A stretch of DNA of 64,000 nucleotides from Ceratorhiza oryzae-sativae (taxonomy: Eukaryota; Basidiomycota; Agaricomycetes; Cantharellales; Ceratobasidiaceae), in contig JARWMV010000021.1 of assembly GCA_030998015.1 (NCBI GenBank), forward strand, positions 124,001 through 188,000. The letters run 5' to 3'. The notes under the pieces were generated by a model. That model did not search any database and had not been told where the DNA came from. It saw only the letters and a list, made by a program, of their open reading frames with translations. Below, in pieces: positions 10,965 through 21,489 of the stretch (positions within the stretch are counted from its first letter, which is position 1; every line of letters begins with the position of its first letter). Made by a program: the position numbers and the translations under genes.

Positions 10965-12240
10965 GTGGCACAAACCTGTACAGAAGACCAGCACTGCCAC
11001 TTGTGTGGGTGGTTCAGACACCTATCCATCCACTGGTTCACCCTCAACTTGGTCAAAGACATCCTCAAAGAAGCCAGGTGTCATGAACTGACATGCATAT
11101 ATCCACTCTATAATATTTTCTTGATTTATTACATTTTATGAGATCATTTTCAAAACATACTTGCCTTTTATGGTATATCTGTGTCATGTGATTCAGGGGA
11201 TGTTCTGGACCAATAACCAAGATGTATTTCAACTCCAATGTGAAATTCTGCAGTTCTGCAGTTGCTTCTACTGCTTCTATCTCTTATCAGTCATGACTCA
11301 CTGTATGGACTTGTTTGTTATGATGTGGCTTGTACTATGTATATAAACCAGGTCAAGTTTGCAGAGGACTCCTCAAGAACTTGACCTCTTGTTGAATACA
11401 AGTTCTTTTCTTTCTTACTATTTTCCTTGTTGCCTGACTTGTCATTGTCAACACCAGGCACATCAACTTTAACTGTGTGAAAATTGTCAAAGTCCATCCC
11501 CAGAAAGTCAGACAAGCCCAACAAGCCTTTGTGACTGAGCTGGGCGCCCCTGAGTGCAAAATCTGCCATCAGGCAAACAGAGCCACCTTCCCTGCATGCT
11601 GCCCCTACTGTCCTAAGAAGGACAAATTTTTATATTACTACATCATTCCCTGTCACCAGCTCTAAGCTGGCAAACCTTGGCCAACAACTTCTTTGTCACC
11701 TATTAGATACCATGCAAAACTTCCAAGACAGGTATTGTCATTACCATAATAAGTATGAAGAGACCTGTGAAAAACTTCATGAAGCTGAGGCCTGCTGCAC
11801 ATACCTAACCAAGTGACTGTGCAAACATCAGGAGGACTATCTATCCCTCCTCCATGACCATCTTGAACTAGAAGCCCTAGTCCAAGAAACAACTGCACCC
11901 CACAAGTACAACTTCCCTGTCTTCTCAACACTGTCAGACCTCCCTCACCCTACCTTTCCAAGTGGCACAGGCTTGCCAATTCAGGAAGAAGCACCCCTTC
12001 TGGCAGCCCAAATCAATTTTCCCCAAGGAGGCACTCCTCCAGGATCAAACTAAACTAAAGAGGGTGGAACCTCCATATCATTGCCAGGACACAAAAAGTT
12101 GGGATTTGGATGATATGTGGTTGAGATTTGGGGGGATTGACAACTTTGAAATCTATAGACTTGTGCAGGGTACAGAAATCCTTTACTACCAAAATAGTTC
12201 CCAATTCCCTGTAATTCCCTACTGCCTCTGTTGCCTCTAG
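10965..12240 (+). pseudogene. Unrecognised upstream open region (pre-gag), G1 copy
   Basis: Three successive reading frames upstream of gag resemble those in G3: a zinc-knuckle part (HCHLCGWF, here with Cys/His losses), a middle part (NFQDRYC, HQEDYLSLL, TAPHKYNFPVF) and an end part (TKSWDLDDMWLRFGG, YRLVQGTEILYYQN). A solo LTR (11079..11453) splits the first part. Frame boundaries fall at the same places as in G3, so the arrangement predates the split of the two copies. No known family is recognised. It may be one protein made by frameshifting or splicing, or an old degenerate accessory gene. Confidence 0.45.
11079..11453 (+). mobile_element. Family A solo LTR nested in G1, duplication CCAGG
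   Basis: 375 bp, TGTCATGAACTGACATG to CATTGTCAACA, with CCAGG on both sides (11074-11078, 11454-11458). Removing it rejoins the pre-gag region in line with G3. No CpG remains. Confidence 0.9.
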
Positions 12241-12263
12241 AATCTATCTGAAACATCCCTGAA

Positions 12264-13644
12264 ATGGCATCACAAACCCCTGCCCCTGCTTGGGCAAACA
12301 TGTCTGACAGAGAAAAAGTAGTCTATATGCTTCAGTCAATGGATGAACTGCAAGAACAAACTAACAATCTCCAAAATGATATTGGAGATGTCAAACATAA
12401 TAATAAAACCTACATGGATTTGCTCAAAGCAAAACTCACCACAAATCAGACAAAGATAGACGCCAATGTGGCTGGGCTGGCCACAAACATCAACAACCTG
12501 GTTGGCATGCTAGCAATACTCCAAACCACCATCACACACATTGAAGTGCAAATCAATACCTCCTTGGGGGCCACCCAAGTACAACCTTCCCCTAGCATGA
12601 CCCAACTACAACCAGCAACCACCACTCCCTCAAGCAGATCAACTGCAAAGGTCAAAATGGTGGCCCCTCAAAATTTGATGGCACAAAGCATGAAGACACT
12701 ATTTCATTCAGAATGACATGCACACAATACATCAACACAAACATGAGTGGGCACTCTGCTGACCAGGTGGTTGCCTTCATCACATCCTATCTAGAAGGAT
12801 CCACTGCCAAATGGGTCAATTTGTATGAAGAGTTTGAAATCCTAAACCCTGGGACTGCAATCCCATGGCTTCACAATGCCAACCTGTTTTGGCAGGAATT
12901 CACCACCTGTTATGGGGACTTGAACTGCACTGAGAATAACCATGATAAATGGCAAAAATTGAAACAATCCAAGACAGTCCAAGACTATCTCACCCTATTC
13001 AACTTATACTCAACAGTGCTCAATTACAATGATGCAGCCATGTGTGACCAATTCTATGACAGCCTATCATCTGATGTAACAGACAGCATGGTGGCCCAAA
13101 ACTATGATCCCTGCACTAAAACCTTTGCCCAGCTCACCCAGCAGGCTTTGGAAATTGGCTGTCACCTTATCTTGTTTGGTAGCAAAAGGATGTCCCATGG
13201 AGGCTACAAATCTAGCAGCAATAATGCCTTGTCCAACAAGCCACTGACTACTTCTCAAAGCAGTCCCCCAAAGGAAAATTTCAGGAATGGGGAACAAATA
13301 TACAAAATCAAGGACAGTAGAGTGGTAAAGGGGCAAATTGTTGCCATTGGGCCCAACACGAAAGGTTTCATGTTCCTGCTGTCTGTTATGATGGTAGCAA
13401 CTCCAACGTCCAAGAGTCCTTTAAGGACATAAAGAAGGATAACCACCCACCAGCGGCCCCCAAGGCAAAAGACCCAGATGCAGTGGACCTGGACAGCACA
13501 AGGAAAGGAAAAGGAATGAACACCTGCTACAACTGTGGTGGGTGCAGCCACATCACTGCCAAATGTCCCTCAGCCAAGATGTCAGGATTTGAGGCAGTTG
13601 TGGAGGATGTAGAAACCACCAACAATGAGTTGGTAAAAGAATAA
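12264..13644 (+). pseudogene. G1 Gag, frameshifted
   Basis: Starts ASQTPAPAWANMSD, then a predicted coiled coil (MLQSMDELQEQTNNLQNDI), a Pro/Ser/Thr linker, the capsid-like retrotransposon gag block (ITSYLEGSTAKWVN, LFWQEFTTCYGDLN) and a CCHC knuckle (CYNCGGCSHITAKC). Compared with G3 it has lost single bases at about 12665 and about 13365, so the frame changes twice. Gag would form the virus-like particle and bind RNA. Stop TAA at 13642. Confidence 0.8.
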
Positions 13645-16600
13645 GCTCAAACCATGCCAGGGGGGCAGTTTTGGGCACTATGTTACAAAATGTGCAGAAC
13701 AAAAATAAAAATATGGAAATGGAATGTATGTCATTAGGAAATCAATCACAACTCCTGTTTTTCTTTCATGCATTTCCTCTGCACACAACCCCTGAATGCA
13801 AGTCTGCATACAATATGAAAAAGTTCAACAGATGGGCCATGATTGATTCAGGGGCCACATAAGTATTTATACATGAAGAACTTGTTAAACAATATCGTAT
13901 CCCTACTGTCTCCCTAAAAACACCAAAAAAACTACAAGTAATCAATGGAAGGGAGATTGACTCTGGGTCTGTGACCTACTATTGCACCTTCAAGCTGTGC
14001 ATGCAGGAGCACAGAGAAATTCTCAGTGCTTATGTTGTGAACGTTGGCAAAAATGATTTAGTCCTGGGCATGTCATGGCTCAAATTCCATAATCCTGACA
14101 TTGATTGGGATGGAAAGGACATGAAATTCAACTTGCCCATATGCTTAAAGCACTGCATCACCAAACCTTTACATGTGCAAGCAAATGAACCCAAAGAGCT
14201 CCAGTTGGACTCTTTAGACTCTCTTCCAGCAAAATACAAAGAATTCCAGAAAATATTTGCTGAAGAAGATGATGTCCAGCCATTACCACCTCATAGAAAG
14301 TGGGACATGGAGATAGACTTAAGGCCAGATGCCAAGCCAAGGCATGGTCCTATTTATAGTGTAGGCAACAAAGAAGATGCAGAACTGCACAAAACCTTGG
14401 ACTGCCAGTTGAAAGCAGGGCATATTAGACCCTTGAGGTCACCAATGGCATCCCCTGTCATATTTGTCAAAAATAAGAATGGGAAGCTGCGCATGTGCAT
14501 TGACTACCAGCAGCTAAATGAGATGACTGTCTCCAACGTATACCCACTCCCACGCATCAATGATATTGTGGAAACCTTGTGTGGGGCAAAGATATTCACC
14601 AAGTTTGATCTAAAGTGGGGTTTCAACCTTATACAAATTTGGGAAGGAGACAAATGGAAGGCTGCTTTTAAGACCAAATACAGGCTGTATGAGCCTTTAG
14701 TTATGCAATTCAGCCAGAAGAACGCACCAGGAAGCTTCATGGCTATGATCTGGGAGGAATTCCAGGACATTGAGGGCATTTATGTTGTAATTTACATGGA
14801 CAACATACTAGTGTTCTCCAAAAATCAAGAAGAACATGATGAACATGTCAGAGAAGTCTTGCATTGTCTTCAAAAGGCTGGCCTATATTGTGCCCTGGAA
14901 AAATGTGTTTTTGATGTCACTGAAGTTGACTACCTGGGGATGGTAGTGACTCCCCAGGGAATTAAAGTAGACCCAGCCAAGGTCAAAAAAGCTGTTGAAT
15001 GGCCAACCCCACCAACCCAATTGAAGTCCTGGAAGGGCTGGGGTTTGCAAATTGGTTAAGGCACTTCATAAAGGACTTTTCAAAAATCACAAAATGCCTT
15101 TACAGACTTGTCAAGAAGGACATCAAGTGGGAATGGATGGAAGAAAGGGATCAGGCATGGAATGTGCTGAAGCAGAAATTAAAGGAAGCCCCCCTCCTAA
15201 TTCAGCCAGAACCCACCCAATCTCCTACTACTCTAAAGCTATGGTTCTGGCAGAAAGGAATTATGACATCTACAACAAGGAAATGCTGGCAATTATAAAA
15301 GCCCTCAAACACTGGCATCACTTGCTAGAAGGGGCCAAACACCCAGTAAACATTGTCTGTGATCACAAAAACTTAGAGTATTGGAAGACGAATTGGCCAC
15401 TGAATGGCCAAGTAACACGATGGCATGAATTCCTATCCCAGTTCAAATTCAAGATTCTATACATCAAAGGGGCAAAGAATGGCCAGGTGGACATACTCTC
15501 TAGGCTGTCAAGGTGCATCCCTAAAGAGGGGGGTGATAGCCAAGCTCTGCTGGCGCAAAACCAATTTTTGGAATTAAAATCACTATGGCTACAAGCAATC
15601 ATGCTGGACCACAACCTGGAACAACTCATTAGGGATGCAATCCCAGGGGATGAGCACCTATCAAAAGTGCTGAAAGCCTTAGATGATAATGAGAAGGTCA
15701 AAAATTGGGAATGGGACAAAGGACTTTTATGACACAAGGGCTGGATCTATGTCCCAATAACAAAGAACTTCACAAGCTGGTCATCAAAAGTTGTCATGAT
15801 AACCCAGCAGCAGGACACCCAGGACAGTTCAGAACATATGAATTGTTAAACTGCAAATATATGTGGTCATCAATGAAAAAATCAGTCAACAAATATGTCA
15901 TGCATTGCAAATCCTGTATCAGGAACAAGCACAGCAACCAAGTTCCCCCAGGGCTTTTAAACCCAATACCAGCTCCAGAAAAGCCCTGGGAGGAAATTAC
16001 CTATGACTTGATCACTGGGCTACCCATGTCAGAAGGATTTGACACCATATTTATGGTTGTTGACCACCTGACAAAAATGGTCCATTTTATTCCATGTCAA
16101 TCAGAAGCCAGTGCTATGGATTGCGCAAACTTGTTCCTAACATATGTATGGAAACTTCACAGGTTACCACAGAAAACAATTTCAGACTGTGGTCCCAACT
16201 TTGCATCCAAATTCCTAAGGCACTTGTACAAACAACTGGATATAAAACCCTCCTATTCTACAGTGTATCATCCCCAAACAGATGGCCAGTCTGAAAGGGC
16301 TAACCAAGTAGTAGAAGGGTACATCAGACATTATGTATCTGATCAGCAGGACAACTGGGTCTCACTATTACCATTGGCTGAATTTGCCTACAATAACAGT
16401 GTCAATGCCTCAACTGGCAAATCACCATTCTTTGCAAACTACAGGTTCCACCCAAGGCTGGCAGTCAGGGACAGGGAGGAACAAGAACTCCCCTTAGCAG
16501 ACAACCATGCAGAATGGCTCCAAAAGGGCCACAATGAACTTAAGGCTGCTCTGGAAATATCAAACCAGAGGATCAAAGAATATTATGACCAGAAGCATTG

Positions 16601-17084
16601 GACCCCAGAAGCCATTAAGGTTAGAGACAAAGTCTGGCTTGACACTAAGAACATACAGACACAACAGGCCTCCAGAAAACTGGCCCACAAGAGAGTTGGA
16701 CCATTCAAGGTAGTAGCACAACATGGCATGCATGGCTTCAAACTGGACTTGCTGATAACCATGAAAATACACCCAGTGTTTCATGTTTCACACCTCACCA
16801 AATATAAAGACAACCCCTATGGGTGTCAGGTTCCCCAACCACCACCTGTGGTAACTCCAGAAGGGGAAGAAGAATTCAAAATGGAACAGATCATAAAGTC
16901 ACAATACAACAAAAGGTCTAACATCTTTGAATACTATATCAAATGGCTCAGTTATGACAAGCAACAATGGCTAACCTACAATGATCTGGCAAATGCACCA
17001 GAGCTCATAGCTCACTATGTCAAGTCACATCCAAAGGCACCCCATGATCCCTGTGCCTTGAAGGGGGGAAGTGTCATGAACTGA
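13645..17084 (+). pseudogene. G1 Pol: protease, RT, RNase H, integrase, chromodomain; dead
   Basis: Protease motif MIDSGAT is followed at once by a TAA (13860). The reverse transcriptase (about 13970-15050) has PVIFVKNKNGKLRMCIDYQQ, but its catalytic YMDD reads YMDN (14793-14804). RNase H has a deletion of roughly 85-90 bp near 15210 that removes the ETDTSG segment with the first catalytic Asp and shifts frame. Integrase (about 15760-16800) keeps the HHCC zinc motif (HDNPAAGHPG, CKSC) and Asp, Asp, Glu of the core (SDCGPN, DGQSERANQ), then a chromodomain-like end (EYYIKWLSYDKQQW). The last codons read through the polypurine tract and stop inside the 3' LTR (17082). Confidence 0.88.
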
Positions 17085-17441
17085 CACACATATATCCACT
17101 CTATAATATTTTCTTGATTTATTACATTTTATGAGATCATTTTCAAAACATACTTGCCTTTTATGGTATATCTGTGTCATGTGATTCAGGGGATGTTCTG
17201 GACCAATAACCAAGATGTATTTCAACTCTGATGCAAAATTCCACAGTTCTGCAGTCACTTCTATTGCTTCTACCTCTTATTGGTCATGACTCACTGTAAG
17301 GACTTGTTTGTTATGATGTGGCTTGTATCATGTATATAAACCAGGTCAAGTTTGCAGAGGACCCCTCAAGAACTTGACCTCTCATCAAATACAAGTTCTT
17401 TCTTACTATTTTCCTCATCACCTGACTTGTTGTCATTGACA
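17072..17441 (+). repeat. G1 3' LTR
   Basis: 370 bp following AAGGGGGGAAG. It resembles the 5' LTR with scattered transitions, mostly at former CpG sites. Ends TTGACA; the next five bases GATGT do not match the left flank. Confidence 0.85.
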
Positions 17442-17699
17442 GATGTGTGGCTTGTCTTGGCTTAATGCCTTGTGTGTGTCTACCATCTTGTGGCTTGACA
17501 CTGTATGCACTTATGTGCTTGTGGCTGATGGACACCTGTTTGCTGAGTAAGCAACTGTGGACAACAGCTAAGTCAGATGCTTAGTGCTGGGGCTTGCAAC
17601 ATGGTCTTGACTCAAGACCCTTCTAGCTGTTACTTAAGCTAATAAGTCAGCTAGGGACTGTTCTTCACATTGGATGCTTTAGAGGGGAATTGACAAGGT

Positions 17700-17729
17700 A
17701 GAGCAAGCTGGGGTAGACCAGCTTGCTCT
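17700..17729. promoter_or_regulatory. Perfect hairpin before a TATA-like box
   Basis: AGAGCAAGCTGG and CCAGCTTGCTCT flank a 6-nt loop (12-bp perfect stem), preceded by TTGACAAGGT and followed by CTTGCTTTTATACT. The same arrangement recurs at 51715-51750. Confidence 0.5.
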
Positions 17730-18143
17730 CCTTGCTTTTATACTATTCTAACCAAGGGAGCAACTAAGCATACATGCAGGATGAGTAAGAATGAATGGCA
17801 GTCATCAGTCAGCCAGTAACCAATAATAGTAGCATGAGTAAGGTGAATGGCAGTGGTCAGTATGTGGGCAACTAATAATAGGAAAAGGCTCAGTAAGCAG
17901 GTGGAGGTGCTTACTCATGAAGTGGAGGTGGTCAAGCCATGAGACAAAGGTGGGAAACATAGGGAAAGAAAATGATGGTTAGCCATGAGACTGTTGATCA
18001 TGGCTCATGACATACCTATAGCTCCCACTCTTCTCAACCAGCCAGTATTTTTCAATATTTTTATATCTCAAGTCCTGGGCTGCTATCACCCCCCCAAACT
18101 TCATGTATGTTAAGGTTGTGATCCTGAGTGCTGATACAGTTTT

Positions 18144-18235
18144 AAGGCTGGTTAGTCTAATGGGTAGAGCACCCATTCCCTCTTGCTGATGTAAGCTCAT
18201 CAATCAGAGGTCACATGTTCAATTTCCCCCTTGTC
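18144..18235 (+). repeat. tRNA-like segment, possible SINE head
   Basis: TTAGTCTAATGGGTAGAGC resembles a pol III A box/D arm, and CATGTTCAATTTCC resembles a decayed B box/T arm (GGTTCGAATCC with CpG loss). The spacing of about 45 nt would suit a tRNA with a long variable arm or intron. A T-rich tract follows. No cloverleaf of functional quality can be drawn. Confidence 0.35.
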
Positions 18236-18329
18236 CAACTTTTTTTGAGTTAATTTGAGCAGGTTTATTGATTTTAGACATTTTTCCAAAATAAGACATA
18301 TCTCAATTTGGTGTGTGATTAGTTTGCAA

Positions 18330-18440
18330 TTTGGTGTGCTTGAAGGTGATCTGAAGTGATTTCCAGCAATGTGGGTGATTTGAGTGGTTTGGGTGATTTG
18401 GGTGATTTGAAGTGATTTGAAGTGATCTACAGCTTGCCTG
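18330..18440 (+). repeat. Degenerate GTGATTTGA minisatellite
   Basis: Repeated variants of ggtgatttga / agtgatttga / gtgatctga over about 110 bp. Confidence 0.5.
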
Positions 18441-18732
18441 TGCTGATCTAAGGTGATTTACATCCACAAAGGTAGATTTTCAATCACTTTCAGGATTTTA
18501 TTGTGTTTCTGAGTTGTGCATGGTGCTGCTAAACATGGACTTGCCTTATGTGATACTTTGGTTAATTTTCCTACTTACAACACCTTTCCAGGCCCCCCAA
18601 GCAAAATCCCATTTTGCTGATGTTGTGCTGTTATTGTGGTCTGAGTTGGTACCAATTGTACCATAGATGTTAGTTGGCAAATGACAACTAATAAATAATC
18701 AAAGTCAATATTTCAGGGGAATGGACCCATAA

Positions 18733-19099
18733 TGTCAACAACAACAAGTCAGGTGACAAGTAAAACAGAAATATAGGGGATAAAAGAACTTGTATTTGGT
18801 GGAGGTCAAGTTCTTGAGTCCTCTGCAAACTTGACCCAGTAGATATACATCTCATGAGCCACATCATAACAAACAAGTCTGTACAGTGAGTCACATCCAA
18901 CAGGGGATAGAAGCTACTGTGGAGCTGCAGAATTTCACATCAAAGTTGAAATACATCTCAGTCAGCAGTCTGGTACATTCTGTGGGTCACATGATACAGA
19001 TATACCATAAAAGGCAAGTATGTTTTGAAAATGATCTCATAAAATGTAATAAATCAAGAAAATATTATAAGGAGAATATATGTGTGTCAGTTCATGACA
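18733..19099 (-). mobile_element. Family A solo LTR, minus, duplication CATAA
   Basis: 367 bp between CATAA at 18728-18732 and CATAA at 19100-19104; plus-strand ends TGTCAACAACAACAAG and CAGTTCATGACA. Inserted in the family C integrase. Confidence 0.9.
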
Positions 19100-19104
19100 C
19101 ATAA

Positions 19105-19939
19105 AGTCCATTCTGATAGATCACCACAGTTGGCTGGGGATCACTAAAGTGTGTAGCAGCCCACATGGGAGCTGCAATCACAACTTCATCATCTGACAAT
19201 TGCCACATGATCAACATAATTCAATAATTTCTTTGGCCATCATTGGCCACCAATACCATTGTCTTATGTACAGTACTCTTTTCTTGGTCCTGATGTGTCC
19301 AATTGCTGAATGTCCAAGATCAATAATTATCTTGGGCACCCTGCCCCTCTTATAGAGGACATCTGGGATGCATATTGCATTCCATGGCCTATATAATAAT
19401 AGGTCTCCCCACCATTCAAAGTCAGGGTGTGCCTTAGTATCAGTGCATATACAGCCAAAGAATTTGTCTGTGGCAATGTTATCTTTGAGAACATCAATAA
19501 TGTCTTCAGTATTCACTAATACTGAAAGATCTTTCCTCCCTGGTATCACAAAGGGCTTGTTGGATCACATGGACTGGTGATCTTTGTCTGTTTCCTCTCC
19601 TACCAATAGTAGAGGAATTATTACCCCTCAGCTGTCTTTTGAGGGATTTTTGTTTCATTCATGCAGTTTATTTGCTCAAAGTTCTTCCATTTTGCACATC
19701 TTGTGAACTTTCCAGGTTGGTTTGATGATCTGACCTGCCATGGTGAGGATTCCAGGGGAATCCTCCCCCTCTGTATCTAGTTGGCTGTCCACCAAGACAT
19801 ATTCATGTTCTTCCCAAACATTGTCCAGTGTATCACTAGCATATTGCTGTGATAATGCATTGGCCACCGCATTGACCAATCCCAGAATGTATTCAATCTT
19901 GTAATCAAATTACAATAGAAATTCTAACCATCACACTTG
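19105..19939 (-). pseudogene. Family C integrase zinc domain and RNase H end
   Basis: From the top: ALSQQYASDTLDNVWEEHEY (end of RNase H and linker, about 19870) and then the integrase zinc-binding domain (DLGHSAIGHIRTKK, RQWYWWPMMAKEI) at about 19325-19211. Below the inserted LTR the core continues with FDYLLVVIC to about 18620. In-frame TGA and TAA codons interrupt it. Confidence 0.65.
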
Positions 19940-20323
19940 TGTCAACAACAACAAGTCAGGTGATGAGAAAATAGTAAGAAAAGAAAAGAACTTGTATTCA
20001 ACAAGAGGTCAAGTTCTTGAGGAGTCCTCTGCAAACTTGACCTGGTTTATATACATGATATGAGCCACATCATAACAAACAAGTCCATACAGTGAGTCAC
20101 AACTGATAAGAGATAGAAGCAATAGAAGCAATAGAAGCAACTGTGGAACTGCGGAATTTCACATCAGAGTTGAAATACATCTTGGTTATCAGTCCAGAAC
20201 ATTCCCTGAATCACATGACACAGATATACCATAAAAGGCAAGTATATTTTTGAAAGGATCTCATAAAATGTAATAAATCAAGAAAATATTATAGAGTGGA
20301 TATATGCATGTCAGTTCATGACA
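19940..20323 (-). mobile_element. Family A solo LTR, minus, duplication ACTTG
   Basis: 384 bp between ACTTG at 19935-19939 and ACTTG at 20324-20328. A short tandem gain (aatagaagc repeated three times near 20120) explains the extra length. Inserted in the family C RNase H. Confidence 0.9.
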
Positions 20324-21487
20324 ACTTGACATTGTGACAAGTCTTGTTGTGTCTGGAGCCATTCTAGACTTTTGTGGTTGGTCAATATTTTGAACAACCA
20401 GCCAAGTAATTTGTCCTCCCATTTGAGGAGGCCTTCAATTATAGCAAGTAGTTCTTGCTCTGTTGTAGTATAGCCCATTTGAGCTGTGCTGAATTTCCTT
20501 GAGTGGAAATTGGTGGGAGGAGGGTACTCCAATCAGTACCCTGGCCATACATGCAGCCTATGCCAGCCACTGAGGCATTGCAAACCAACCAGATCAGTTC
20601 ATCCCAATTAGTATTAATCAGGTGCAGTATAGGGGCTCTGCATGCAAGCTCCTTAATGCAGTCAAAACTGCACTGGTGGGCTGGAGTCCATAGGATTACC
20701 CAGCCCTTACAGGTCAAGTCTGATAATGGGCCTGAAAAGGCCAATAAATCTGGCATATAAGCAGCCAGGTATTGTACCAGCCCTGGGAAGTGCTGGATAT
20801 CATGTGTGGATTGTGGTGTAGGCCAAGATCAAATTAGGGACATTTTGTCCTTATTGGCATTCATGCCATTTTTGTCTACTATGTGGCCCAGACACTCTAA
20901 ATGTTTCTTGTATATATCAACTTTCTTTTCAGAAAGGTGTAGCTCAGCATTAGTAAGCATGTCCTCTACAACTTGTAACAGTTGTTTGTGCTCCTCTATT
21001 GTGTTGTTATACACAAATATATTGTCTAGGTAGACAAATGTTCCCCAGCCAATCCAGGCCTGGAATATATGTGTCATCAGACACTGAAACATACTCAGGG
21101 TGTTACAATTGCCCTGTTGCATGATGTTGCTGTAGAATGTCCCTAAACAGTCTTGAAGGCTATCTTTTTCACATGCTCAGGCACAATTTGTATCTGCTCA
21201 TATGTGTTGGTCATGTCCAACTTAGAGCAATACTTTGCACAGGCTACATGCTTGTGGATTTCCTCTTGATCAGGGAATGGGGTGATATTTTTCACCATAT
21301 TATTGTTGCACTTGTTCAAATCCATCACTGTGCACAGTGACACCTTGTCTTTCTTGAAAAGACATAACATAGGAGCAGCAGACTTGGCCACTCCTTCAAA
21401 CCACCATCCAGCTCTTAAATAGAGCCCAATCTTCTCTTGTAACTGAGGCTTCAATGCCTCAGGACAATTTAGTTGGTGATGAATCAC
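20324..21487 (-). pseudogene. Family C reverse transcriptase and RNase H
   Basis: RT blocks on the minus strand: the AAPMLCLFKKD block, KLDMTNTYEQIQIVPE, then FVYLDNIFVYNNTIEEH, where the expected YLDD reads YLDN (21032..21021). RNase H follows with LVCNASVAGIG (first catalytic Asp also lost: the family expects CDAS), the HSRKFSTAQMGYTTTEQELL block and LTNHKSLEWLQTQ. Several stops break the frame. The Asp losses fit CG to CA change across the codon boundary. Confidence 0.75.
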
Positions 21488-21489
21488 CT

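Larger units (their letters stand above)
10167..17441 (+). mobile_element. G1: family A Ty3 chromovirus, structurally complete but dead
   Basis: 5' LTR 10167..10536, degraded self-priming site, upstream zinc-knuckle region, gag, pol, polypurine tract AAGGGGGGAAG and 3' LTR 17072..17441. Flanks differ (GTTCA left, GATGT right), so no target duplication is visible and the G0 sequence does not resume on the right. A rearrangement after insertion is likely. A family A solo LTR is nested at 11079..11453. CpG is almost absent. Confidence 0.85.
17442..18619. other. Unassigned decayed DNA with hairpin, short tandem repeats and a tRNA-like piece
   Basis: No gene recognised. It contains a perfect 12-bp stem hairpin (17700-17729) just before a TTTTATA box, two tandem copies of a unit of about 53 bp (about 17781-17880, ATGAGTAAG...TAATAATAG), a tRNA-like segment (18144-18235) and a GTGATTTGA-type minisatellite (about 18330-18440). 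The piece could be the remains of one or more non-autonomous elements. Confidence 0.4.

Noticed and set aside
11161..11346. Recurring 61-codon frame MPFMVYLCHVI... in family A LTRs
   Set aside because: Present because the LTR is repeated; lies across the LTR promoter, broken in the CpG-intact logic of other copies, no coding features.
16890..17084. RIP in the Neurospora sense (CpA to TpA)
   Set aside because: Changes concentrate at former CpG sites, giving TG and CA; CpA-rich sequence is abundant, not depleted.
18040..18210. Functional tRNA gene
   Set aside because: Box motifs present but acceptor and anticodon stems do not pair; kept only as tRNA-like.
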